Below, piece by piece: positions 8,099-15,643 of a stretch of 64,000 bases of DNA. The stretch comes from Pseudochelatococcus lubricantis. Its GTDB lineage: Bacteria > Pseudomonadota > Alphaproteobacteria > Rhizobiales > Beijerinckiaceae. The stretch lies in NCBI RefSeq assembly GCF_042432495.1, contig NZ_JBHLXC010000024.1, positions 62,001 through 126,000 on the forward strand, in the 5' to 3' direction. Within the stretch, counting starts at the first letter, position 1. Each line of letters starts with the position of its first letter. Below the pieces are notes generated by a model, which saw nothing but the letters and a program-made list of their open reading frames with translations, had not been told where the DNA came from and did no database searches. Both the position numbers and the translations under genes were made by a program.

Positions 8099-8383
8099 CT
8101 AGTGATAATCTACAATCTCGACCTCCGATGGCCCGGCAGCGCCCTGCGGCCACTCGAAGCAAATCCGCCATTGGGAATTGATGCGGATGCTGTATTGGCC
8201 GCGCCTGTCGCCGCGAAGCGCCTCCAGACGGTTGCTCGGCAAGCCGCGCAAATCGTCGAGGCTCGTCGCGGCCTCCAGAATTTCAAGGCGCTTCCACGCC
8301 TGCCGGTCGAAACCCTGAAACTCCCTGACGAACGTGCCATCGGCGAAGGCTTGGGTCCGTTTGTCGCGGAAGCTCAGAATCAT
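8099..8383 (-). CDS. higB: HigB/RelE-family toxin
   Basis: The product is 94 residues, the usual size for HigB/RelE toxins. It starts MILSFRDKRTQAFADG and has the family features LEALRGDRRGQYSIRINSQWRICF and a C-terminal VEIVDYH. Such toxins cleave mRNA in the ribosome, and the conserved basic and aromatic residues and terminal His fit that fold. It is the first gene of the minus-strand operon that continues into higA and the defence genes. It may act as an addiction module for the island. Confidence 0.9.
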   Translation of the reverse strand: MILSFRDKRTQAFADGTFVREFQGFDRQAWKRLEILEAATSLDDLRGLPSNRLEALRGDRRGQYSIRINSQWRICFEWPQGAAGPSEVEIVDYH

Positions 8384-8623
8384 ACAGATAAGATAGCAGG
8401 CTGTGACGATTTACGTCAATCGTACATTCTGGCTTTGTATCAAGCCGCCCTAGGCGTAGCGATGAATCCGTCACATCGTTCGCTGGCCTTGACACCCGGC
8501 CTGCGCGGCGACCCGATCTCGCAGCTGAGCCGTTGATGCAGGCCGACGAAGCCGCTTTGGCGATGGGCGTGCAAGAATCTTCTACAATTTCAAAGGGTTT
8601 AAGGCCCTTCGACGAAGGCGAAT
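8384..8623. other. Upstream region of the higBA operon
   Basis: This 240-bp stretch lies between the higB start and repeat copy B. It should contain the operon promoter and HigA operator, but I did not find a convincing palindrome. No gene is supported here. Confidence 0.4.
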
Positions 8624-8683
8624 TTAGAGGGCTATGGCGTAAACATAACTATCATCTTCACCCGGTGCGGTGCGCCAATAAAA
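8624..8683 (-). pseudogene. Coding-like remnant, copy B of a direct repeat
   Basis: On the minus strand this short open frame reads FYWRTAPGEDDSYVYAIAL before a TAA. It is preceded in frame by a TGA, so it is only a fragment. Its 51-bp core (8627-8677) is the partner of 1574-1624 in the same orientation, about 7.05 kb away. The two copies bracket the higBA-GHKL-TrlF-HNH operon exactly. Confidence 0.45.
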
Positions 8684-8774
8684 TCAATAGGTTAGCGGCA
8701 TTTCGCTAAGAAGTCATTGATAGCGGGCAGGCTATGGGTAGGTAGGGGCGACACGCTTAGAACGCAATCAGCCA

Positions 8775-10007
8775 ATGCACTGGTTATCGTCACACAACCG
8801 TTCCGAGTTTTTGGCTGTTCCGCAGTTGGTCCGTTTCGAATACGGCCGGGGCCGCGACGGTTTTGAACCAACCCTGCTTATCAAGGGCAGCACCCTTTTA
8901 TTGAAATATGTGGTGTTAGGCGCGCGTATACAGCTTGCCTTTGCCATGTTTGGCGGCCGCCTGCTGTGCGCGTTGAAGGTCTGTGATGACGGCGATCAGG
9001 GCGGCATCTTGTGGTCAGTTGTGGAACGCGAACAGGAATTGAATGGCATTCGCGGCTTGGCGGGCGGCCAACCGTTGGTAGCATTTCTTTTTAACGAGCT
9101 TGCCGTGAATGTCGCTTGGAACGACTTGGCTACGTCGGGCACTTTGGAACGCCTCGCCGCATGGACGGAAAGCGCGACGCTAGGCAGCGTTGACTATGCG
9201 ACATTAACGACGGCGGTTCGCCCGATGATGGACCGACTTCACCAATCCGGCGCAAGCGACGATGAATGGTTGGCTTTGGAGGTTGGCGGAAGGTCCGATT
9301 GGAAAGCAGTCAAAAACCACTTTATCACAGCGAGCGCGTCAGCCAGTCTGATTAACCTGTTCGACGGCGACGAAGGCAATCAGCAAGAGCAATTGGGCGT
9401 CTGGCTTACTGATAACCTTCAGCCTTCGGGCACATATCACAGCCCGCAAATTCCCAAGGGCGCTGGAACGCGCGAATTGACCGATATACTGCTAAGCCAT
9501 GAGTTCGGCGCGGCACTGATTGAATCGAAAACCCTTTCGATACTAGCGCGGGAACGCCTGCCCGAAAGGGCGAAGTTAAAGCGCGACATTTCCGCTCATA
9601 TTGGCAAAGCATTCGCCCAATTGCGGGGTGCGATGCGGGCGCTTAAGTCCGGCGTTCCGGTGACAAGTCCGAGTGGTGATACGCTAACCGTCAAGCGGGA
9701 AAAGCCTGCCCATGCAATCGTTCTAGTCCCCGATTTGGAACTTGTAGAAGATCATGCCGCCTTTGGCGTCGAGTTCATACACGATTTCATGCGGGCAACT
9801 GGCGGCTTCCCGCACTTGCTCGACATTTCGGAGTTGCTTCGCATTGTACAGGCCGCCGAGATGATTGCAGCGCGAGGCAAGACGACTACTCCGATGATGG
9901 CATTCGACTATTACCTTATGGAACGAGCTAAAAAATCGGCCGATGCTGGGACACTGTGCATTGAAGTGCTCTTGCGCTTTGCCAACGATGAAGCGGAAAT
10001 AAACTAA
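8775..10007 (+). CDS. Predicted PD-(D/E)XK nuclease-like protein of unknown function
   Basis: The product is 410 residues and I do not recognise a named family. The second half contains a pattern compatible with a PD-(D/E)XK active site: D237 in ELTDILLSHE, then E250-S-K252 in AALIESK, followed by a helix with Q282 (KAFAQLRGAM). That spacing and the following amphipathic helix are typical of restriction-endonuclease-like folds. The N-terminal half (1-230) has no motif I can name. It is transcribed away from the defence operon, alone, with the next genes on the opposite strand. A role in defence or DNA repair is plausible from location only. Confidence 0.6.
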   Translation: MHWLSSHNRSEFLAVPQLVRFEYGRGRDGFEPTLLIKGSTLLLKYVVLGARIQLAFAMFGGRLLCALKVCDDGDQGGILWSVVEREQELNGIRGLAGGQPLVAFLFNELAVNVAWNDLATSGTLERLAAWTESATLGSVDYATLTTAVRPMMDRLHQSGASDDEWLALEVGGRSDWKAVKNHFITASASASLINLFDGDEGNQQEQLGVWLTDNLQPSGTYHSPQIPKGAGTRELTDILLSHEFGAALIESKTLSILARERLPERAKLKRDISAHIGKAFAQLRGAMRALKSGVPVTSPSGDTLTVKREKPAHAIVLVPDLELVEDHAAFGVEFIHDFMRATGGFPHLLDISELLRIVQAAEMIAARGKTTTPMMAFDYYLMERAKKSADAGTLCIEVLLRFANDEAEIN

Positions 10008-10014
10008 AGGCGCG

Positions 10015-10239
10015 CTATGACCGCGCCGCGCCAATCAAGGCCCGTTGCTGCACCGTCAAAGCGACTTCCCATTCGGCATTGGTGCCGTAGTCCACCACGA
10101 CCATAACCCTGCCCCTACATGGGAAGCCCTTGGCTTCGAACGTCGCCGGGTCTACGAACACGACGCGATTCGCCGTTCGCTTTTTCGCCCGCCTCGCCTC
10201 AAGCTTGGCGATGCGTGCGGCAAGTCCGATGCGTGCCAT
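10015..10239 (-). CDS. Small phage-type hypothetical protein
   Basis: This 74-residue product begins MARIGLAARIAKLEARRAKK, a basic coiled-coil-like start, followed by a compact VVFVDPATF segment and an acidic/hydrophobic end. Short proteins of this kind are common next to terminase genes in prophages and gene transfer agents. I started it at the ATG at 10239; a TTG just before would add one residue. It follows the next gene on the minus strand by about 20 bp, so the two form an operon. No function can be assigned. Confidence 0.5.
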   Translation of the reverse strand: MARIGLAARIAKLEARRAKKRTANRVVFVDPATFEAKGFPCRGRVMVVVDYGTNAEWEVALTVQQRALIGAARS

Positions 10240-10259
10240 CAATGCCGCCCCCGCTGTTC

Positions 10260-10523
10260 CTAGGCTTCGATGCGCGCTTCAAGCTCGCTGTCCGCCATGA
10301 TCCGCGCCATCATCACAAGGATGTTCGCCAAGCGGCTTGCATCGCCAACGTCAATGTCGTTGCGGCGAGCTTCGCGGTAGAGCTTCGCAAGCTCTTTCCG
10401 AACGTCCCACACGGTATCGAGCTTCGCCCGCACATACTGCTTAGGGGGCGGGGGTGCCGCGTATTCCTCTGTTTCGACAACGGGTTGTCCGTCGTCATCG
10501 TGCAAATCTGCGCTGCTTTTCAC
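10260..10523 (-). CDS. Small phage-type protein, terminase-neighbour family
   Basis: The 87-residue protein starts at GTG. After an acidic Pro-rich linker it has the pattern VRKELAKLYREARR, then DASRLANILVMMARIM, ending in acidic residues. I associate this helical pattern with small proteins encoded just before the large terminase in prophages of Alphaproteobacteria, possibly a small-terminase or packaging accessory. No large terminase or other structural gene is present here, so this pair looks like the leftover of a decayed prophage. The assignment is tentative. Confidence 0.5.
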   Translation of the reverse strand: MKSSADLHDDDGQPVVETEEYAAPPPPKQYVRAKLDTVWDVRKELAKLYREARRNDIDVGDASRLANILVMMARIMADSELEARIEA

Positions 10524-10844
10524 CGCCTCAATCCTTCACTTATGCCCGCCAACCAAGGCGATGCGCCGGGACCGCGGGCAGCATGCTTCGAGAAGTCTGA
10601 CCGCCCGCGTCGTCGCGCAAGTAATAGTCTCGACTATCGCTTGCACGACAGTAATTGACATGTATATCTCTCACTTACCCTCCTAATTATATTTATATTT
10701 TAGCACATATAAAAATAATAAATTATTCATTAAATCAGTAATAATATAAAAATCTCCTGTGATATAATAAAAATTTATTTGCGATTCATTGAAATTCGGT
10801 CGAAATTGGAATGCGCCGACCGATTCATCCGTTACTTGACGGCT
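10524..10844. other. AT-rich gap downstream of the effector gene
   Basis: This 321-bp stretch contains no gene I can support. From about 10660 to 10790 it is almost entirely A and T, in sharp contrast with the GC-rich genome. It separates the phage-like pair from the EspL-like effector and probably came in with the effector. Confidence 0.5.
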
Positions 10845-12566
10845 TCAGGCTGGCTGTTTTTCCGCCTGAAGCTGGAGCTGTCTCTCCAGCTTGCAATAAG
10901 CATCTTTCGTTCTTTCATCCGCCTTGTGTACTATCTCGCAAATCAGGCGCCCGGCTCGCAGCGTATCCAGCATCGCGCTAGCCTGAGCGGAGGACAGCAT
11001 GTTCAGCAACGCCCCATAGGCTTCGAGCGCAGAGGCTTTGTTATTGTAAAATGCGGTGCAGGGACCCGGGACACTGTATATATCCTTGGATTCCAGCAGT
11101 TCTAGAAGAAAAGCATCCCGCTCTTTCTCGGTCAGATTGAGCCCTCTCAGCAATCCCCCGAAGGCATCAATCGCCGCAACCTGATTATATTGCAATGCCT
11201 TGTGAAGTCCCGGAACATTCTCTCTCGGACACCCGGCTTTCAGGAGGTCAGGTAGAATGGCGGCGCGCTCTTCAGGCTTTAAATCGAGCGACTTCAGCAA
11301 CGCGCCGAAGGCAGTAATCGCAGCAGCCTGATTGTACTGCAAAGCTACATTGAGTCCCGGTACACCGTCCGCCCGCCTGGCCGCCAACAAACCGGGCAGA
11401 AAAGCCTTGCGCTCTTTCGGCGTGGAGTCGAGCGCCTTCAGCAGTGCTCCGAAGGCATCGATCGCGATAGCACGATTATTTTGTAACGCCATGTAGAGCC
11501 CCGGGACACCATCTGCATCCTTGGCCTCCAGCAGGCGGTGACGCTCTGCGGCGTCGGGAATGGCTTCCATTCTCTGCCGGACGGTATCGAAGGCTGCCTG
11601 ATCGCCACCATATCTGAGCAGTTGATGAAGCAGCATTTCGGAAACGCCATGCTTCGACTCCGCTTCAACCGTCACAAACCTGGGCTGTTGCATCCCCGTT
11701 GTATCCATGCAATCGAACAGAATTACTTCCTTCTCATTGGCACGGAAATAAGCCTTATAGTAACTGTCACCGAGAAAATGACGCAGCGCATATTGAGTGT
11801 TTTCAAAACCGGCCGGATTATCAAGCTGGCAGCGAACTTTGACATCCGTCCTGTTGGGGTCGAAAAATCGCACGACATACCCGTCACGCTCTCCGGCCTT
11901 GCCGGGCTTCCTGTGCAGTTCGAGCGCCATGACGTGATCGTCGGAAAGAACCAGAAAATGCTTCTTCTCGCCTGACTGCATGCTGCGGAAAAAGCTCGAA
12001 AGGTGGAGTCCGAATCTATCATTACTGACAATATGCTTTTCGGACGCCTTCTCCGTCATTCTCTCGTATTCGACTTCGATGTCGCGTCTGACGTTTCTGG
12101 CTATAAGTTCCTTGCTTCCAAAGAGCTGATGCGGCAACAGCTTGGCGGCGGTGCGCGCTTCCGAAATGAACCGTGTGGCCAGATGGCGGCATACGATGCG
12201 GTCCTTCTCGCTGGACCCGCCGTCAAAATAAGCCTTTCCATTAAACTTGCCGGGAGCCGCGACGTAGCGCTCCGAATAATAGGGAAGGCGCTTGTCATGT
12301 TTCGGTTGATGCAACCCGCCTGGCAAAAGCCTTGCATCGTCAAGAATACGCACGTGAGCGTGCTCGGAGACCTGGACCTTGCGCTGTGAAAGAAGCGTCT
12401 GATTGGTCGCGGTCGCATTGCGCACCGCCGTTGTATCGGGCGTCCGTGCTCTCCATCCAGACGGCGCCGACAGTGTACCCTTCAAATCTTGACTACCTCC
12501 CCTTTCGCGCAAGTTATAATCTCGAAAATCCCCCGAATAGAACCTTTTATATTGTGTATCTTTCAT
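10845..12566 (-). CDS. ShET2/EspL-family cysteine protease, type III effector-like
   Basis: The 573-residue protein resembles the ShET2/EspL/OspD family. EspL is a type III-secreted cysteine protease that cleaves host RHIM-domain proteins. The N-terminal half holds the likely catalytic residues: C126 in DRIVCRHLATRF, H211 in LSDDHVMALEL and D236 in RFFDPNRTD. These gaps (85 and 25) are close to those I recall for EspL (C47, H131, D153). The C-terminal half has four repeats with a 48-49 residue period, each starting VPGL or VPGP (V354, V402, V451, V499) followed by ALQ-N-A-AI-AFGALLK-like helices, reminiscent of ankyrin-like repeats. Both flanks are very AT-rich, so it is probably acquired. 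No secretion genes or chaperone are visible nearby. Confidence 0.75.
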   Translation of the reverse strand: MKDTQYKRFYSGDFRDYNLRERGGSQDLKGTLSAPSGWRARTPDTTAVRNATATNQTLLSQRKVQVSEHAHVRILDDARLLPGGLHQPKHDKRLPYYSERYVAAPGKFNGKAYFDGGSSEKDRIVCRHLATRFISEARTAAKLLPHQLFGSKELIARNVRRDIEVEYERMTEKASEKHIVSNDRFGLHLSSFFRSMQSGEKKHFLVLSDDHVMALELHRKPGKAGERDGYVVRFFDPNRTDVKVRCQLDNPAGFENTQYALRHFLGDSYYKAYFRANEKEVILFDCMDTTGMQQPRFVTVEAESKHGVSEMLLHQLLRYGGDQAAFDTVRQRMEAIPDAAERHRLLEAKDADGVPGLYMALQNNRAIAIDAFGALLKALDSTPKERKAFLPGLLAARRADGVPGLNVALQYNQAAAITAFGALLKSLDLKPEERAAILPDLLKAGCPRENVPGLHKALQYNQVAAIDAFGGLLRGLNLTEKERDAFLLELLESKDIYSVPGPCTAFYNNKASALEAYGALLNMLSSAQASAMLDTLRAGRLICEIVHKADERTKDAYCKLERQLQLQAEKQPA

Positions 12567-12755
12567 ATTCTTCCCGAAATTAAAATAATAATTAATCTAT
12601 ATACATCAGAACAATACGGAAAATTTTTAACCGTACCATAATTATAAAAGACAGATATCCATGTGGCAAGCGCTTCCGTGGCTTTTCTAGAAATACAAAT
12701 ATTTCAAATGTTCTATGTATAATTCTTGCAACTGGATGATCGACCATGATTCTGG
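12567..12755. other. AT-rich upstream region of the effector gene
   Basis: This stretch lies upstream of the effector start. It is rich in A/T from about 12540 to 12660 and contains an 8-bp palindrome AAGCGCTT near 12668. I looked for a tts-box or hrp-box type III promoter and did not find one. No gene is supported. Confidence 0.4.
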
Positions 12756-12790
12756 GCCATTTCTGCGTTTCGTTGAAACGCAGAAATGGC
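12756..12790. repeat. Perfect 16-bp inverted repeat with a 3-nt loop
   Basis: The arms GCCATTTCTGCGTTTC and GAAACGCAGAAATGGC pair without mismatch around GTT. It lies 47 bp beyond the ssuD stop codon. No run of T follows on either strand, so it is not a standard intrinsic terminator. It may still act as a bidirectional transcript end or mRNA stabiliser at the border between the effector and sulfur islands. Confidence 0.8.
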
Positions 12791-12837
12791 GAGAGGAGGG
12801 CCCGCCGTCGTCTCTTGCAGGGGGTAGACGGCCCGTT

Positions 12838-14007
12838 TCACGCCGGGATGGCAGTCTTCGAGCCGCCGTATTGGCCCACCGCGAATTCGTTGGCGACGCC
12901 GGCCCGCAAGCCCTGCCTGTCCGCCGCGATGCCGAGCTGCGGGAACAGGAGTTCGGCCACCCGGTAGGCTTCCTCAAGATGCGGATAGCCGGACCCGACG
13001 ATCGTATCGATACCGACCGCCCGATATTCCCGCAGCCGCTCCGCGATCTGGTCCGGCGTGCCGACAAGCGCCGTGCCCACGCCCGTGCGCACGAGGCCGA
13101 CGCCCGCCCACAGGTTGGGCGCGACAACGAGCCGGTCGCGCCGCCCGCCGTGCAGGGCGGCCTGCCGGCGCTGTCCTTCCGAATCCATCTCTTCCACAAA
13201 GCGCCGGTAGGTACGCTCGATCTGCTCGTCGGTGATGTTGCTGATCAGCCGGTCCGCCGCGCGCCAGGCTTCCTCTTCCGTCTCGCGGACGATGAAATGG
13301 ATGCGCAAGCCGAAACGGATATTGCGCCCCTTCGCGGCAGCCTTACGGCGCACGGAAGCGAGCTTTTCCGCCACCTGCGCCACAGGCTCGCCCCATGTCA
13401 GGTAAAGATCGGTCGAAGACGCGGCCAGCTCCTGCCCCGCTTCGGACGAGCCGCCGAAATAGAGCGGCGGGCGCGGCGACTGGGCGGGCGGAAAATCGAT
13501 GCGCGCACCCGCGACCTTGTAGTATTCGCCGTCGAAATTCACGGTTTCGCCGGTAACGAGGCGCGTCCAGATGTCGAGAAATTCGCGCCCCTGCCGGTAG
13601 CGCTCGTCATGGCCAAGGTGGATGCCATCGCCGGCAAGCTCGACAGGGTTGCCGCCCACCACGACATTGAGCAGCAGCCTGCCGCCGCTCAGCCGGTCGA
13701 GCGCCACGGTCTGACGCGCGGCGAAAGCAGGCGAGGTAACGCCAGGGCGCAACGCGACAAGGAACTTCAGCCTCTCCGTCACCGTGGCGAGGCCCGCCGC
13801 GGTGATCCAGGAATCCTCGCAGCTCTGGCCGGTGGGCAGCAGCACCCCGTTGAAGCCGAGCTGGTCGACCGCAATGGCGACCTGCTTGAAGTAGCCGAAC
13901 TCCGGCCGCCGGCTGTACTGCTCCGACCCCAGATAACGGCCGTCGCCGTGGGTGGGAATGAACCAGAAGAAATTCAGCGGGGTGGCGGAAGACGACGTGG
14001 TACTCAT
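12838..14007 (-). CDS. ssuD: FMNH2-dependent alkanesulfonate monooxygenase, SsuD type
   Basis: The 389-residue protein is a bacterial luciferase-like (LLM) flavin monooxygenase close to SsuD (381 residues in E. coli). It starts SATPLNFFWFIPTHGDGRYL and has the family segments FKQVAIAVDQLGFNGVLLPTG, LVALRPG, LSGGRLLLNVVVGGNP and VGTPDQIAERLREY. The enzyme uses FMNH2 and oxygen to release sulfite and an aldehyde from alkanesulfonates. I chose the ATG at 14007, which has GGAG upstream and gives the normal length. No ssuE-type flavin reductase is next to it, so reduced flavin must come from the nitroreductase-like neighbour or elsewhere. An AT-only box lies 24-64 bp upstream of the start. Confidence 0.9.
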   Translation of the reverse strand: MSTTSSSATPLNFFWFIPTHGDGRYLGSEQYSRRPEFGYFKQVAIAVDQLGFNGVLLPTGQSCEDSWITAAGLATVTERLKFLVALRPGVTSPAFAARQTVALDRLSGGRLLLNVVVGGNPVELAGDGIHLGHDERYRQGREFLDIWTRLVTGETVNFDGEYYKVAGARIDFPPAQSPRPPLYFGGSSEAGQELAASSTDLYLTWGEPVAQVAEKLASVRRKAAAKGRNIRFGLRIHFIVRETEEEAWRAADRLISNITDEQIERTYRRFVEEMDSEGQRRQAALHGGRRDRLVVAPNLWAGVGLVRTGVGTALVGTPDQIAERLREYRAVGIDTIVGSGYPHLEEAYRVAELLFPQLGIAADRQGLRAGVANEFAVGQYGGSKTAIPA

Positions 14008-14030
14008 CGGGATTCTCCGTTCATTGGTTG

Positions 14031-14071
14031 AATATAATATAGTATATAGAGAATATATTATTATGAATATT
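14031..14071. promoter_or_regulatory. AT-only box upstream of ssuD, candidate sulfur-regulon site
   Basis: This run is almost entirely A/T in a GC-rich region and contains TATATAGAGAATATAT. Similar boxes occur at 16561-16594, 19429-19478, 19604-19632 and 27867-27900, each next to a sulfur-scavenging transcription start. A shared regulator site is inferred from recurrence only. Confidence 0.45.
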
Positions 14072-14163
14072 CGCGCCCACAAGAATACCCGGTCGCCATG
14101 GGGCTGTGGGAATCCATGCTTCGGCCGGCTGGAGACACGCTGCGGCCAGACGGCGAACCGGGC

Positions 14164-15606
14164 TCAGCCGGCTGCCGCACGCCGCTGCGTCTCTTCGGGA
14201 CGGGCGGCGAAAAGCACCCGCGAGAGCTGGATGGCCTCCTCAAGCTGCTCACGGATGGCGCTCGATTCCCACGAGACCCCGCGCAGCGGATGGCCGACAG
14301 CGGACAACACCGGTGACGGTGCACCGTCGCGCCCGATGGCGGAGAGCGCCTCCGGATCGGCATCGATGCCGTAGCGCGTGGCGTGCGGACGCACGAATCC
14401 TTTCGCCAGAAGGCTGGCGACCAGCGGATCGTCGATGCGCGTCCAGTCGAACTCATGCCCGGCGCTATTGATCACCGCGTCGGCATGCAGCGTCGCGGGC
14501 TCCTGCTCGCCGCGGCGCCGCAGCGAAACCGCCACCCCTTCGCCGGGGCGGATTTCGAGACCGAGGACCCGCGCGCCGAGCCGTGTGACGCGCCCCTGCG
14601 CCTCCACCCGCGCGAGGAAGGCATGGGAAGCGGCGGCGGCGCGGTGCAGGGAGATATCCCAGTAGCTGCGCAGATGTCGGACGAAACGCAGTCGCTCGCG
14701 CGTGCTCAGCCCGGTCCAGAACACCGGCAGATGCGCCCGCAGCGTCGGCGCCAGCCGCTGCCAGTCGTCGCCTTGCGCGGCGATGGTGCGGCGCAGGCGC
14801 TGGGCGATGCGCAGGGCGCCAAGCGCCGTCGCCGGCACGGCAACGTCTGCAAGCCCATTCTCCAGCGGCGTCACGTCGCGCCGGGGCTGGACGATCAGGC
14901 CACGGCGCGATACGATGGTATAGTGGCCGCGGAAACCGCCCTTTTCCAGCGTGATCAGCGAATCGAGCATGGTCAGGCTCGACCCGAGCAGCAGCACGTG
15001 ACGCTTGCGGAAAATGGACGGGTCGATGCCGTCCTTCCACAGGTCATCGACATAATACTGCTCCGCGCGGACACCCTCGGGCGCCGTCACCGGGCTGCGG
15101 CGCGGATAGAGCCCCGTGGCGAGGATTACCCTGTCCGCCGGGAGTTGCCTGCCCGACGCCAGCCGGACGGACACGCCGTCCGCCCCTGCGTCAAGATCGA
15201 CCGCGCGCTCACGGACATGCTCGAACGCCACCCTACCCTCGCCGCGCGCCACGGCCTGGCGGAACGTGTCGTTGACATAGTCGCCATAGAGCCAGCGCGG
15301 CGGCGAACTTTTCGGGAAGTTGCCGCCGGGCGCCTGCCAGCCGCCCCGCGCCGCCCGCTCCGCGAGCCAGCGCACCAGATGGTCCGGATCCTCCGGGAAC
15401 AGGCCGAACAACTGGGCGACACCGTTGACGACATGGTCGGGGTCGGGCGTGCTGTAGGCGATGCCGCGGCCGATGTCGGCGGCCGGGTCGACGATGGTCA
15501 GGCGAAGGGGAACAGCAGCGGCGTCGATGAGCTTGATCGCGGTCGCGGCGCCCGCGAACCCTCCTCCGATGATGACGACGCGCTGGGAATACGGATGGCT
15601 CGACAT
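14164..15606 (-). CDS. FAD/NAD(P)-binding oxidoreductase of the sulfur island
   Basis: The 480-residue flavoprotein starts MSSHPYSQRVVIIGGGFAGA, with a Rossmann GxGxxG motif (here GGGFAG) for FAD. A second nucleotide motif, VLLLGSSLTMLDSLI, follows at about 195-210, and an ATG/ATGLYP-type FAD motif lies between. It matches the FAD-NAD(P)-binding domain family (NAD_binding_9 type), whose substrates are mostly unknown. I chose the ATG at 15606; the longer open frame upstream is antisense noise over the neighbouring gene. It sits between ssuD and a nitroreductase-like gene on the same strand, only 37 bp from the latter, so it probably oxidises an organosulfur compound or supplies electrons. The substrate is unknown. 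Confidence 0.75.
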   Translation of the reverse strand: MSSHPYSQRVVIIGGGFAGAATAIKLIDAAAVPLRLTIVDPAADIGRGIAYSTPDPDHVVNGVAQLFGLFPEDPDHLVRWLAERAARGGWQAPGGNFPKSSPPRWLYGDYVNDTFRQAVARGEGRVAFEHVRERAVDLDAGADGVSVRLASGRQLPADRVILATGLYPRRSPVTAPEGVRAEQYYVDDLWKDGIDPSIFRKRHVLLLGSSLTMLDSLITLEKGGFRGHYTIVSRRGLIVQPRRDVTPLENGLADVAVPATALGALRIAQRLRRTIAAQGDDWQRLAPTLRAHLPVFWTGLSTRERLRFVRHLRSYWDISLHRAAAASHAFLARVEAQGRVTRLGARVLGLEIRPGEGVAVSLRRRGEQEPATLHADAVINSAGHEFDWTRIDDPLVASLLAKGFVRPHATRYGIDADPEALSAIGRDGAPSPVLSAVGHPLRGVSWESSAIREQLEEAIQLSRVLFAARPEETQRRAAAG

Positions 15607-15643
15607 TGACTTTCTCGGCGGAATGTGAAGATGGCGCGGATCG

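Noticed and set aside
1..12700. Integrase or transposase for the accessory island
   Set aside because: No recombinase or IS gene is visible in the window; the direct repeats are too diverged to call att sites.
12567..12755. Possible type III promoter (tts-box or hrp-box) before the EspL-like gene
   Set aside because: No sequence there fits the spaced consensus of either box.
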